64,000 nt of DNA from Promethearchaeota archaeon. GTDB lineage: Archaea > Asgardarchaeota > Lokiarchaeia > Sigyniarchaeales > SOKP01. Positions 8,428 through 16,871 of the stretch are shown here, piece by piece. Below the pieces are notes generated by a model. The model saw nothing but the letters and a program-made list of their open reading frames with translations, made no database searches and was not told where the DNA came from. Position numbers and translations under genes: made by a program. Position 1 is the stretch's first letter; each line of letters begins with the position of its first letter. The DNA lies in assembly GCA_019058445.1 (NCBI GenBank), contig JAHPZA010000002.1, positions 124,001 to 188,000 on the forward strand. Direction: 5' to 3'.

Positions 8428-9651
8428 ATGGTAGAAATTAAATTAAAAAATGTTTCAAAGTCTTTTAAGGATTTGAAAGCACTTGACAATGTATCTCTTA
8501 CAATTAAGGATAAAGAATATTTCATAATACTCGGTCCGACTGGAGCTGGAAAAACAACCTTACTAAAAATAATTGGCGGACTTATCAAACCTGATTCTGG
8601 AGAAGTTCTTTTTAATAACAAAAACGTGACAAAGCTTAGTCCTGGAGAGAGGAACTTAGGTTTTATGTTTGAAAATTACGCATTATTCCCCCATATGACT
8701 ATTTATGATAATATTGCTTATAGCTCACGGGTTCATGCTCGAGACCCAAAACAGACTCAAAAAATAGTGGAACAAGTTTTAATGATGACTCTGTTGACTG
8801 GAAGAAACGAAGCCTTACCAGAGGAAATGAGCGGCGGAATGAAGCAACGAGTTGCACTCTGTCGTGCACTCATGAATTTAGAGCAAACCAAATTATTAAT
8901 ATTAGATGAGCCATTAAAAGCCCTCGATGCTGGACTTAGAATGAGTTTAAGAAGGGAATTATTATTAATGGCAAAATCTCAGTTATTAGAGTTAACTGTT
9001 ATACATGTGACGAATGAGGAAGAAGAAGCTATGATGCTTGCTGATAGAATAGCTGTTATGAATGAAGGAAAAGTTGTTCAAGTTGGAACACCTTATGAGA
9101 TATATTATCAACCTAAGAATCTTTTTGTAGCAAACTTTATGAGTGAAATAAATTATTTTAATGGCAAATGTGTAAAAAACGGAGAAGTGTTGAATCATAA
9201 TAATCTAAATTCTGAAAAATTGGATGATATATTTTTACAAATTAAAAAATCTTCAATTCCAATGCAAATCGATATCGGAATGAATAATTTTCTTACTGCT
9301 TTTATAGAAAGAAAGACCTATAACGAGATGAAAAATGGAGATAGAGTTCTATTGGTTGTTAGGGCCAATCATATTAAAATTCGGTTGGGTCATCGTAAGA
9401 AAGATAAACATAATGCCATCTTAGGAAGAATATCTAGAAGAAAATTTATGGGTGTTTTTTATCGATTTGAAGTGCTTGTAAAAATAAATGGTTCAGAAAA
9501 AATCATAATTGTAACAAATCCCGCTACTTCTGAAATCCATAATTCTATTTTAGAAGATTCAGAAGTTACAATTTATTTTCCGGAAGAGTTGGGAATTATC
9601 TTTAAGCATCCGGGAAAAGATGTTGTTAATAAAGTATTGAAATTAGAATAA
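8428..9651 (+). CDS. ABC importer ATPase 2, with altered Q-loop and His-switch
   Basis: The 407-residue protein has Walker A GPTGAGKTT (36-44), a near-standard signature MSGGM (134-138) and Walker B LLILDE (156-161). The Q-loop residue is Glu (E82, in FMFENY) and the switch histidine is Asn (N196, in VTNEEEEA). These changes are complementary to those in ATPase 1: its good signature faces ATPase 1's good nucleotide site, while its own altered site faces the degenerate signature. A GGAGGT element at 8413-8418 precedes the ATG by nine bases. The C-terminal third is a regulatory extension as in its partner. Confidence 0.87.
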   Translation: MVEIKLKNVSKSFKDLKALDNVSLTIKDKEYFIILGPTGAGKTTLLKIIGGLIKPDSGEVLFNNKNVTKLSPGERNLGFMFENYALFPHMTIYDNIAYSSRVHARDPKQTQKIVEQVLMMTLLTGRNEALPEEMSGGMKQRVALCRALMNLEQTKLLILDEPLKALDAGLRMSLRRELLLMAKSQLLELTVIHVTNEEEEAMMLADRIAVMNEGKVVQVGTPYEIYYQPKNLFVANFMSEINYFNGKCVKNGEVLNHNNLNSEKLDDIFLQIKKSSIPMQIDIGMNNFLTAFIERKTYNEMKNGDRVLLVVRANHIKIRLGHRKKDKHNAILGRISRRKFMGVFYRFEVLVKINGSEKIIIVTNPATSEIHNSILEDSEVTIYFPEELGIIFKHPGKDVVNKVLKLE

Positions 9652-9685
9652 ATATGGTTAAAAAATACAATAAGAGGAAATAAAG

Positions 9686-10369
9686 ATGAGTTCATTATCT
9701 GAATGGTTTAAGTCTCGTAATGAGCAAAGTGTAATTAATAAGACATTAGTTCATATGCAAAAAATTCTGGAAGTTGTTGTTGAATTTGAAAAAGGATTGA
9801 CTTTTTACTTGGAAGAAAAAAATTTAGAACTCGCAATAAAAGTTTTCAACAGAGTTACGGAATTAGAACATCAAGCAGATAGAATCAGGCGGAATATATT
9901 AAATATGATCTCAAAAGCTGAAATTTCTATAACAATTCGTGAAAATTTAGTACACCTTACGCAAAGGATTGATGATATTGCAAATGCCACTAATGCTTGT
10001 GCCAGGATACTTCTCTACATGAACCATTCTGATTTTTTAAATTTAGAAAAAGAAGTTCATTCAAAACTTTTAGAAATTGTCAGAATTACTGTAGAGGCTG
10101 TTAAAAAAGTAAATAAAATGGTAAATGAAATATTAAAAATAGGTGAAGCTGAAATTCAAAAATTAGGGGAAGAGGTTAATATTTTAGAACACAAATGCGA
10201 TGAGTTGCGTTTTGATATCAATAAAATACTAGTTTCCAACCATCCGGATATTAATCCGTTCAGTGCAATCGAGATTCATAATTTTATATCAATAATAGAA
10301 GCTATTAGTGATAATGCTGAAGATGTTGCAGATTACATAATAATGCTAACAGTTGCAAAAAGAACATAA
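9686..10369 (+). CDS. PhoU-like DUF47 protein 1
   Basis: The 227-residue all-helical protein has the DUF47/PhoU-related pattern: ELEHQADRIRR near residue 65, QRIDDIANATN near 94, a second ILEHKCDELR repeat near 168, and EAISDNAEDVADYI near 211. These acidic E-x3-D type sites bind metal clusters in PhoU relatives. It is the last gene of the ABC operon, 34 bases after ATPase 2, and is followed by a T-tract. DUF47 proteins usually accompany PiT phosphate permeases and are thought to restrain or tune phosphate uptake, so its place after ABC ATPases is informative. Confidence 0.83.
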   Translation: MSSLSEWFKSRNEQSVINKTLVHMQKILEVVVEFEKGLTFYLEEKNLELAIKVFNRVTELEHQADRIRRNILNMISKAEISITIRENLVHLTQRIDDIANATNACARILLYMNHSDFLNLEKEVHSKLLEIVRITVEAVKKVNKMVNEILKIGEAEIQKLGEEVNILEHKCDELRFDINKILVSNHPDINPFSAIEIHNFISIIEAISDNAEDVADYIIMLTVAKRT

Positions 10370-10389
10370 TGGTAATACAAAACTCAAGG

Positions 10390-10399
10390 TTTTTTTTTT
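10390..10399 (+). terminator. T-tract terminator after the ABC operon
   Basis: Ten consecutive T residues lie 21 bases after the stop codon of the first DUF47 gene. Archaeal transcription commonly ends at such oligo-T tracts. The next gene begins about 220 bases later behind its own upstream region. Confidence 0.5.
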
Positions 10400-10510
10400 G
10401 TTATTTTATTCAAGTATGAGTTTAATTCTAAAATAAGAATAAATCAAGAAATCACAATTTTTTGGATATCTTTCTTAGGTTCTGCTATGGTTTTTTTACC
10501 TCTTTTTCAT

Positions 10511-10597
10511 CTATATAGTCTATTTAGAGAATAATAATAATTCATATATGAATAATAAATTTAAATTATCTCTATAGATTATGTAAAATATATTTAG
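10511..10597 (+). promoter_or_regulatory. Upstream region of the DUF47-PiT operon with motif shared with 4157-4242
   Basis: The palindrome CTATATAG occurs at 10511-10518. The 28 bases at 10570-10597 match those at 4157-4184 at 19 of 28 positions by ungapped eye alignment. Both upstream regions also contain ATTAGAATAA (4205-4214 and 10611-10620), which recurs at 13154-13163. Co-regulation of the two uptake operons is a reasonable inference but is weak given the base composition. Confidence 0.28.
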
Positions 10598-10619
10598 ATT
10601 AGATTCACATATTAGAATA

Positions 10620-11291
10620 ATGATTGATCTTACTGATTTATCTGATAAAAACTTAAAGAAGTTAAAAATTGACGATTTAACCCATATGTTCATGGACAGT
10701 ATAAATGAACAGACTTTAAAAATGATCGAGGGAATAAATTATCTAATAAAAGAAGACTTCGATAATTTTGAAAAGAATTTAAGGTATGTTATTGACACTA
10801 AAACTGAAATTCAAATAAAAAAAGCATTTGAAGCGAAAATATTTAAGTCTAAACTTATGTTCTCAAAAGCAGATAGATTAAAGGTTTTTTCTAAAATAAA
10901 TGATATAAAAGATATTGGAGAATATTTAGCAAATAAATTACTTGTTTATAAAGTAGTATTTCCTGATGAAAAATTTAAACTCAGGATTGAGCTTATTCTT
11001 AAATATCTTAGAGAAATTTCGGTTAATTTGGTTGACGCGGTAAAGACAATAGGGACAGATTTAACACATGCCCATGATATCTGCGAACACATTAAAGATG
11101 AAAGAAGAAAAATGAGAGTTGAGGAGTGGAATTTATTAAGACGGCTTTGGAATTATGAAATGGATTATATTCCTAAAGAATTCATATATCTTAAAGAGAT
11201 GATTGAGGGCATTATGATGTTAGCCGACCATATTAAGAAATTTTCGGAGTATATTCAGTTCTTGGCTACTAAATATTATTACTTTAAATAA
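10620..11291 (+). CDS. Divergent PhoU/DUF47-like protein 2
   Basis: The 223-residue helical protein keeps the DUF47 spacing, with a KINDIKDIGEYLANKL segment near residue 99 corresponding to the RxDDIA region, and MIEGIMMLADHIKKF near 197 corresponding to the EAISD-DYI region. The E-x3-D metal-binding residues of the other two copies are largely absent, including the LEHEAD-type site. It may therefore be a non-metal-binding partner or regulator. The gene is 22 bases before the PiT permease gene, the classic DUF47-PiT arrangement. The ATG at 10620 has little leader sequence that looks like a ribosome-binding site. Confidence 0.65.
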   Translation: MIDLTDLSDKNLKKLKIDDLTHMFMDSINEQTLKMIEGINYLIKEDFDNFEKNLRYVIDTKTEIQIKKAFEAKIFKSKLMFSKADRLKVFSKINDIKDIGEYLANKLLVYKVVFPDEKFKLRIELILKYLREISVNLVDAVKTIGTDLTHAHDICEHIKDERRKMRVEEWNLLRRLWNYEMDYIPKEFIYLKEMIEGIMMLADHIKKFSEYIQFLATKYYYFK

Positions 11292-11313
11292 TCAAAACCT
11301 TGGGGTTAAATAT

Positions 11314-12345
11314 ATGGAATTTGAAATAGCGGGTATTATAGTTATTTTTTTAATCACATTAGCTATAGGGTTAGCATTTTCTATTGGTGCGAACGATGAG
11401 ACATCAGCACCCTTAGCCGCTGCGGGAACATTAAAGATAAGAATGGTGTTAATAATTGGGGGCGCGGCAATTGCATTTGGTACGATCTTCTTATCCCAAG
11501 GAGTCGCGAGTATGGTTGGAGAGAAAATTTTAGGACCGGGAATTAAATACACTATTTTCATGCTTTTTGCGGTATTAATAAGCAGTATAATATGGCTGGT
11601 GATCGGGTCCTTTGCAGGAATACCTTTATCCAGTACTCACAGTCTTATAGGGAGTATTTTTGGGGTAGTTATTGTATATGCATTGTTTTATGGAGGTGTG
11701 GATCCTGCCACAGCATTTAATTGGGATAAATTAGGAAGCGTTGTTATCTCATGGTTTTTAAGCCCATTATTTGGTCTTTTAGTAACGTACGGACTATATA
11801 AGCTAATCGAGAAGTTTTATTTATCAAAAAAAAAAGGATTAAATGAAATAGAGATTTCTGAGAAGAAATTTGCGTGGGCACTTGTGATAGCAATTATATT
11901 TGCAGAAATTTGGGTTGGAGCAAATTCAGCAGAAGCACTTGGTATATTATATGCGCTCTACAGCAATGGAGAAATAGATTTAGTTACTTATTATTTTTTT
12001 GTGGTAATATGTGCAATCCTAGCATTTTTGGGGTTATACATTGCTGGTCGCTATGTGATACGTAATTTGGCTAGTCAGCTAACGGATGCCCGTCCCTCTG
12101 ATGGTTTCATTATACAACTCAGTGCGGCTATAATATTAATGTTTTGCACCGTTTTTTATAGCGTTCCGATTAGTCACAGCCATGTCATCGTATTTAGTAT
12201 TATAGGCTTAAATATTGCGCAAAAGAAAGAAGTGGATTATGGAAAATTAGGCAAAATGTTTGTATTTTGGGTCTTAACGTTTCCGTTAGCAGCCCTTATG
12301 GCCGGACTTATCTACTTCGGATTTCTTTCATTTGGATTTTACTAA
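11314..12345 (+). CDS. PiT-family inorganic anion permease (probably phosphate)
   Basis: The 343-residue membrane protein has the duplicated PiT fold with about ten helices. The first signature reads GANDETSAPLAAAGTL rather than GANDVANA, and its partner in the second half reads GANSAEALG, where the conserved Asp is Ser. The paired re-entrant motifs are GIPLSSTHSLIG and SVPISHSHVI. PiT proteins move phosphate (some relatives sulfate) with Na+ or H+. The flanking DUF47 genes favour phosphate. The loss of the second Asp may change ion coupling. Confidence 0.8.
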   Translation: MEFEIAGIIVIFLITLAIGLAFSIGANDETSAPLAAAGTLKIRMVLIIGGAAIAFGTIFLSQGVASMVGEKILGPGIKYTIFMLFAVLISSIIWLVIGSFAGIPLSSTHSLIGSIFGVVIVYALFYGGVDPATAFNWDKLGSVVISWFLSPLFGLLVTYGLYKLIEKFYLSKKKGLNEIEISEKKFAWALVIAIIFAEIWVGANSAEALGILYALYSNGEIDLVTYYFFVVICAILAFLGLYIAGRYVIRNLASQLTDARPSDGFIIQLSAAIILMFCTVFYSVPISHSHVIVFSIIGLNIAQKKEVDYGKLGKMFVFWVLTFPLAALMAGLIYFGFLSFGFY

Positions 12346-12407
12346 TCTAAATAAAATATATATTTCTATATTTATTATTTAATCAATGAAAAAAAAAATA
12401 TGGTAGA

Positions 12408-13106
12408 GTGGAAAAAGTGGGTTCATTAATTGAATATTTTAAAAAAAAAACCGCTGAAAATGTGCTGGAAAAAGCAATTAAACATGCCCAAAAAGTACAA
12501 GATTGCGTAAAAGAGCTTGATAAAGGTATTGAGACCTTACTTGAGGAGAGGAATGTTGAAAAATCCCATGAAATCTTTCATAATGTTGACTTGTTAGAAG
12601 GTGAAGCAGATACTATCAGAAGAGATATATTAGCAGATATTTCAAAAGGAGAACTAAATCCTAGCGTAAGATTAGATTTATCTCATTTAATTAAACGATT
12701 GGATGACGTTGCGAATTGCGCAAACGGAGTCGCTCGAAGAATTGCAACAATCCCGAAGGTTTTTTGGGAACAAAGCAGCGCAAAAACAATAGAATTAATA
12801 CGAAATATGATGAAAATTACTGTAGAATGTGGTGATTACCTGGATAAAATGGTACTTGATTTATTAGAAGAGAGAAAGAATTTAAAGGAATATAGTAGAC
12901 AAATAAACATTCTTGAACATAAAGTAGATCTACTAAATATTGATTTAAGAGGAAGTCTTCAAGAAACTGATTATAAAATCAATGCTTTTACAATTTTTAC
13001 TGTGGGAAACACGATAGATATTTTAGAAGCAATTTCAGACGCAATGGAAGTTGTAGCTGATTATATTATGCTTTTAATGAGAAGTGCGAGTGCAAGTTCA
13101 TTATAA
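12408..13106 (+). CDS. PhoU-like DUF47 protein 3
   Basis: The 232-residue protein resembles the copy at 9686-10369. It contains DLLEGEADTIRRDI near residue 52, KRLDDVANCAN near 90, NILEHKVDLL near 168 and EAISDAMEVVADYI near 209. All four acidic regions that bind metal in this family are present. The start is GTG at 12408; no in-frame ATG is close by and the ribosome-binding site is weak. It follows the PiT gene by 62 bases and probably belongs to that operon, giving the locus three DUF47 proteins for two transporters. Confidence 0.82.
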   Translation: MEKVGSLIEYFKKKTAENVLEKAIKHAQKVQDCVKELDKGIETLLEERNVEKSHEIFHNVDLLEGEADTIRRDILADISKGELNPSVRLDLSHLIKRLDDVANCANGVARRIATIPKVFWEQSSAKTIELIRNMMKITVECGDYLDKMVLDLLEERKNLKEYSRQINILEHKVDLLNIDLRGSLQETDYKINAFTIFTVGNTIDILEAISDAMEVVADYIMLLMRSASASSL

Positions 13107-13117
13107 TTTTTAAGTGC

Positions 13118-13124
13118 TTTTTTT
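13118..13124 (+). terminator. Probable T-tract terminator after the DUF47-PiT operon
   Basis: Seven T residues follow the stop of the third DUF47 gene by 11 bases, and further T-rich sequence continues downstream. The position between two operons in the same direction fits an archaeal terminator. Confidence 0.35.
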
Positions 13125-13275
13125 GCTATTTTAGGCTTTTATCTAAATTAGATATTAGAATAAATAGCTAATTTGTATCAAATAACATCAGTTTAATAAA
13201 TTCCTAATGAAAAATATAATAACTACTTGTATTCTTTATTTCAATTAGGGAAAGGAAAAAAATAATTGAACGAAA

Positions 13276-14628
13276 ATGGATCATAATTTTATACATCCAG
13301 TGGAGACCCGTTATCGTACAGAAATCGCAAAATTGTTTACTGAAGAGCAAAAATTACAAAATTGGATGCGAGTAGAATCTGTATTAGCGAGTGTTCATGC
13401 GGAATTAGGTAACATACCAATAGAAGCCGCAAAGGAAATAGAGAAAGCTAGAAAAAATGTAAAGTTAGAAAGAGTTAAAAAAATCGATAACGAAATTCAT
13501 CATGATTTAATGGCTATGGTAAAGGCTCTGGCCGAGCAGTGTAAAGGAGATGCTGGCAAATATATTCACCTAGGCGCAACAAGTTATGATATTGAAGATA
13601 CTGCTATAGCATTACAGTTAAAAGAAGCATTAAAGTACATAAAGGATTCTCTATTGGATTTGTTAAAAGAATTAATTAGATTAATGGAAGAGAATAAAAA
13701 GCTTGTTTGTATAGGGCGAACTCATGGTCAACATGCAATTCCCACTACATATGGGATGAGGTTCGGGATTTGGGCATATGAAATTGATAGACATTTAGAG
13801 AGAATCTCTGAGACATTAAATCGGATTTCATTCGGAAAAATGTCTGGAGCTGTGGGTACCATGGCAAGTTTTGGTGAGAAAGGAATTCAGATTCAAGATG
13901 CGGTTATGAAGAAATTAGATCTAAATCCCGTATTATTGGCAAATCAAATTGTTCAGAGAGATCGTCATGCTGAGGTAATTCTATTAACGTCAATGATAGG
14001 ACAAACTCTGGCAAAAGTAGCAAGAGAACAACGAATTTTACAGCGCAATGAGATTGGGGAGATGTTTGAGCCTTTTAAGAAGAGCCAAGTTGGTAGTTCC
14101 ACAATGCCACATAAAAGAAACCCCCATAAATCAGAACGCATATGTAGTTTAGCACGAGTGATAAAATCAAATGCTTTAGTTGCCCTAGATAATATAATTT
14201 TAGAAGATGAAAGGGATTTAACAAATTCTGCATCCGAACGAGTTATTTATGCTGAAAATTTTATATTTCTTGATTTTATGATAAAACAACTTACACAAAT
14301 TCTTCAGGGGTTAGAATTCAATGAAAATAAAATAGAAGCAAATCTTAATCTTACGAAAGGAGCGTGTTTGGCCGAAAGAATAATGGTTGAATTAGTAAAT
14401 AAGGGAATTGGAAGACAAGAGGGGCATGAAATACTTCGACAGGCTGCCATTCAAGCTCGCAATGAAAATATCTATATGAAAGATATCCTAATTAAACATG
14501 ATAAGATAAAAGATAAATTCACAAAAAAAGAATTAGATGATGTTTTCAATCCCCATAATTATATTGGCAAGGCAGTTGAACAAGTTGAAAATCTAACGAA
14601 AATTCTAAAAAATAAATATAAAATATAA
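13276..14628 (+). CDS. purB: Adenylosuccinate lyase
   Basis: The 450-residue protein belongs to the fumarase/aspartase superfamily. It has the signature SSTMPHKRNPHKSE near residue 274, the GRTHGQHAIPTTYG segment near 151 and HLGATSYDIEDT near 96. PurB acts twice in purine synthesis, releasing fumarate from SAICAR to give AICAR and from adenylosuccinate to give AMP. The ATG at 13276 begins the expected N-terminus (Phe-Ile-His-Pro-Val-Glu-Thr-Arg-Tyr). It is eight bases before purM on the same strand, so the two are probably co-transcribed. Confidence 0.95.
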   Translation: MDHNFIHPVETRYRTEIAKLFTEEQKLQNWMRVESVLASVHAELGNIPIEAAKEIEKARKNVKLERVKKIDNEIHHDLMAMVKALAEQCKGDAGKYIHLGATSYDIEDTAIALQLKEALKYIKDSLLDLLKELIRLMEENKKLVCIGRTHGQHAIPTTYGMRFGIWAYEIDRHLERISETLNRISFGKMSGAVGTMASFGEKGIQIQDAVMKKLDLNPVLLANQIVQRDRHAEVILLTSMIGQTLAKVAREQRILQRNEIGEMFEPFKKSQVGSSTMPHKRNPHKSERICSLARVIKSNALVALDNIILEDERDLTNSASERVIYAENFIFLDFMIKQLTQILQGLEFNENKIEANLNLTKGACLAERIMVELVNKGIGRQEGHEILRQAAIQARNENIYMKDILIKHDKIKDKFTKKELDDVFNPHNYIGKAVEQVENLTKILKNKYKI

Positions 14629-14635
14629 TTAGATT

Positions 14636-15814
14636 ATGACCGATAATAAAGATATATATTCTCAATTAGGAGTCTCATCTAAAAAAGAAGATGTTCATAA
14701 AGCTATTGAAAAGTTCGATAAAGGTTTATTTCCAGGAGCATTTTGCAAAATTGTAGAAGATGTAAATGGTCGCCCTGACTTTTGCTCAATTTTCCATGCG
14801 GATGGTGCTGGTACTAAAACAAGTTTAGCTTATATGTATTACAAAGAAACCGGAGACATCTCGTCATTTCGAGGGGTGGTAAGAGATGCTATTGTCATGA
14901 ATATTGATGATATGCTTTGCGTAGGTGCTACTGGGCCTATGTTTTTATCTAATAATCTTGGCAGAAACAAGACATTTATATCCGGAGAAATTGTGGCAAC
15001 GATTATCGATGAATACTACGAATATAGTAAAAAATTGACATCATTAGGATTAAAAACAATAATGTGCGGGGGTGAAACTGCCGATATTGGAGATTTAGTG
15101 AAGACGTTAGTAGTTGATGCATCGGCATTTACTGCAATGAAACGAGAAAATGTGATAAATGTTGAAAACATCCAGACGGATGATGTGATAATTGGGTTAG
15201 CTAGTTACGGAAAGGCTTCATATGAAGAAGAATACAATAGTGGAATCGGTAGTAACGGTTTAACATTAGCTAGGCATGGTACAATTAAGCATGAATATTT
15301 TAATAAATATCCTGAATGTTTTAATGAAAATATTGATGAAAAACTATTATTTTTTGGAAATTATAGATTAACCGATAGAATAGAAAAGCTTGGACTTACA
15401 GTTGGTAAAGCATTATTATCTCCGACGAGAACGTATGCCCCAATTCTATTAAATGCCCTAAAAGAATATAGAACCGAAATTCATGGGATAATCCATAATA
15501 CTGGAGGGGGCCAAACTAAAAACCTTCACTATGGAAAGGGGATAAAATATCTTAAAAATAATCTCTTTACTCCTCCAAAAATCTTTGAAATAATTCAAAA
15601 TTCATCTGAAACTCAATGGAGAGAGATGTTTAGTGTGTTTAATATGGGACATAGAATGGAGTTATTTTGTAATGAGTCAATTGCAAGGGAAATCATTGCA
15701 ATTGCTAAGAAATATGATATTGAGGGAAAAATTATCGGGCAATGTGAAAAATCTGCTTTTAAAGAAAAAAACATGGTTGAGATTAAATCTGAATATGGAA
15801 GTTTTATATATTAA
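14636..15814 (+). CDS. purM: Phosphoribosylformylglycinamidine cyclo-ligase (AIR synthetase)
   Basis: The 392-residue protein has PurM features in order: an N-terminal SKKEDVHKAI helix, the HADGAGTKTSLAY strand-loop, VMNIDDMLCVGATGPMF, CGGETADIGD, and GIGSNGLTLARH. PurM converts FGAM to AIR using ATP. It is longer than typical bacterial PurM, which may reflect archaeal insertions in the second domain. It lies between purB and a PfkB-family kinase with short gaps, consistent with a purine operon. The ATG at 14636 gives the natural N-terminus. Confidence 0.9.
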   Translation: MTDNKDIYSQLGVSSKKEDVHKAIEKFDKGLFPGAFCKIVEDVNGRPDFCSIFHADGAGTKTSLAYMYYKETGDISSFRGVVRDAIVMNIDDMLCVGATGPMFLSNNLGRNKTFISGEIVATIIDEYYEYSKKLTSLGLKTIMCGGETADIGDLVKTLVVDASAFTAMKRENVINVENIQTDDVIIGLASYGKASYEEEYNSGIGSNGLTLARHGTIKHEYFNKYPECFNENIDEKLLFFGNYRLTDRIEKLGLTVGKALLSPTRTYAPILLNALKEYRTEIHGIIHNTGGGQTKNLHYGKGIKYLKNNLFTPPKIFEIIQNSSETQWREMFSVFNMGHRMELFCNESIAREIIAIAKKYDIEGKIIGQCEKSAFKEKNMVEIKSEYGSFIY

Positions 15815-15828
15815 TTAGGTGATGCTTT

Positions 15829-16779
15829 ATGGGAAAGAAATTTGATGTAATTTGTTCAGGAGCAGCTTTGGTTGATATGGTTGCCAAGGTAGAGAGACAT
15901 CCGTTGGATGATGATGAAGTATTCGTTTCAGATTTAACACTGTTATCAGGTGGTGCCGCGGCAAATACTGCTTATGCTTGTGGAAAATTGGGGTTAACTT
16001 CTGCTTTCTTGGGGAAATTAGGAGAAAATGATGTATTTGGGAGTAAAATAATTGAAGATTTCAACGAAGTGAACGTGAGTACTACATTATTGAAGTATTC
16101 GAAACAATATGGCACGGGTTCGGCTTATGTGGCGCTCAATAAAGAAGGAGATCGGAGGATATATGCCCATAGTGGAGCTGCGAATTACCTTTCAAAAGAA
16201 GATATCATAGAACAAGAAATTTTAGCTACAAAGGTAATATTTTTAAGTAGTCTAAAGAATCTGGAACCTTTTATTGAAGCTGCTAAAATAGGTAAAAAAA
16301 ATGATATTCCTGTTATCTTGAATCCAGGCATGTTAATTATTGATCAAGGGTTTAATTCCATAACAGAATTACTTCAAAAAATTGATATTTTTATCCTATC
16401 TCAAAGAGAATTTTCTACGCTTTTACATATTCAAGAAAACCTAGAAGATCAAATTATAATAGAAAAAGCGAACATTCTCTTAGAGCTTGGAATAAAAGTA
16501 CTTATAGTGACTATGGGAGAAAGAGGTGCGTTCTTATTAACTGGACAAGAGTCAGAATTAATTCCTTCAGTTAAGGTTAAGCAAGTAATTGATACAACTG
16601 GAGCAGGCGATGCGTTTTCTGCAGGATTTATTTACGGATTTGTAAATAACTTAAGTTATGCATTTGCAGATTTAAAGCAAAATGTAACCATCGGGAATTT
16701 TGTGGCTGGTGAATGCATACAAAAATTAGGTGCCAGAAATGGTATTCCTACTTCTAAGAAAGTAAAACTAATTCTATAG
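15829..16779 (+). CDS. PfkB-family sugar or nucleoside kinase
   Basis: The 316-residue protein is a ribokinase-fold kinase. The first PfkB signature is seen as SGGAAANTAYACGKLG near residue 42 and the second as DTTGAGDAFSAGF near residue 255, which includes the catalytic Asp. A GGTGA element (15817-15821) lies close before the ATG. Its place directly after purB-purM suggests a ribose or nucleoside substrate such as adenosine or guanosine, but PfkB specificity cannot be read from sequence alone. Confidence 0.85.
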   Translation: MGKKFDVICSGAALVDMVAKVERHPLDDDEVFVSDLTLLSGGAAANTAYACGKLGLTSAFLGKLGENDVFGSKIIEDFNEVNVSTTLLKYSKQYGTGSAYVALNKEGDRRIYAHSGAANYLSKEDIIEQEILATKVIFLSSLKNLEPFIEAAKIGKKNDIPVILNPGMLIIDQGFNSITELLQKIDIFILSQREFSTLLHIQENLEDQIIIEKANILLELGIKVLIVTMGERGAFLLTGQESELIPSVKVKQVIDTTGAGDAFSAGFIYGFVNNLSYAFADLKQNVTIGNFVAGECIQKLGARNGIPTSKKVKLIL

Positions 16780-16871
16780 TTTAATCAAAACAAAAAAGTT
16801 TATAATTTTTCAATAAAATTATTTGTTAATTAAATTTTCTACAATTTCAAAACTTCTACGGATGACTCAGA

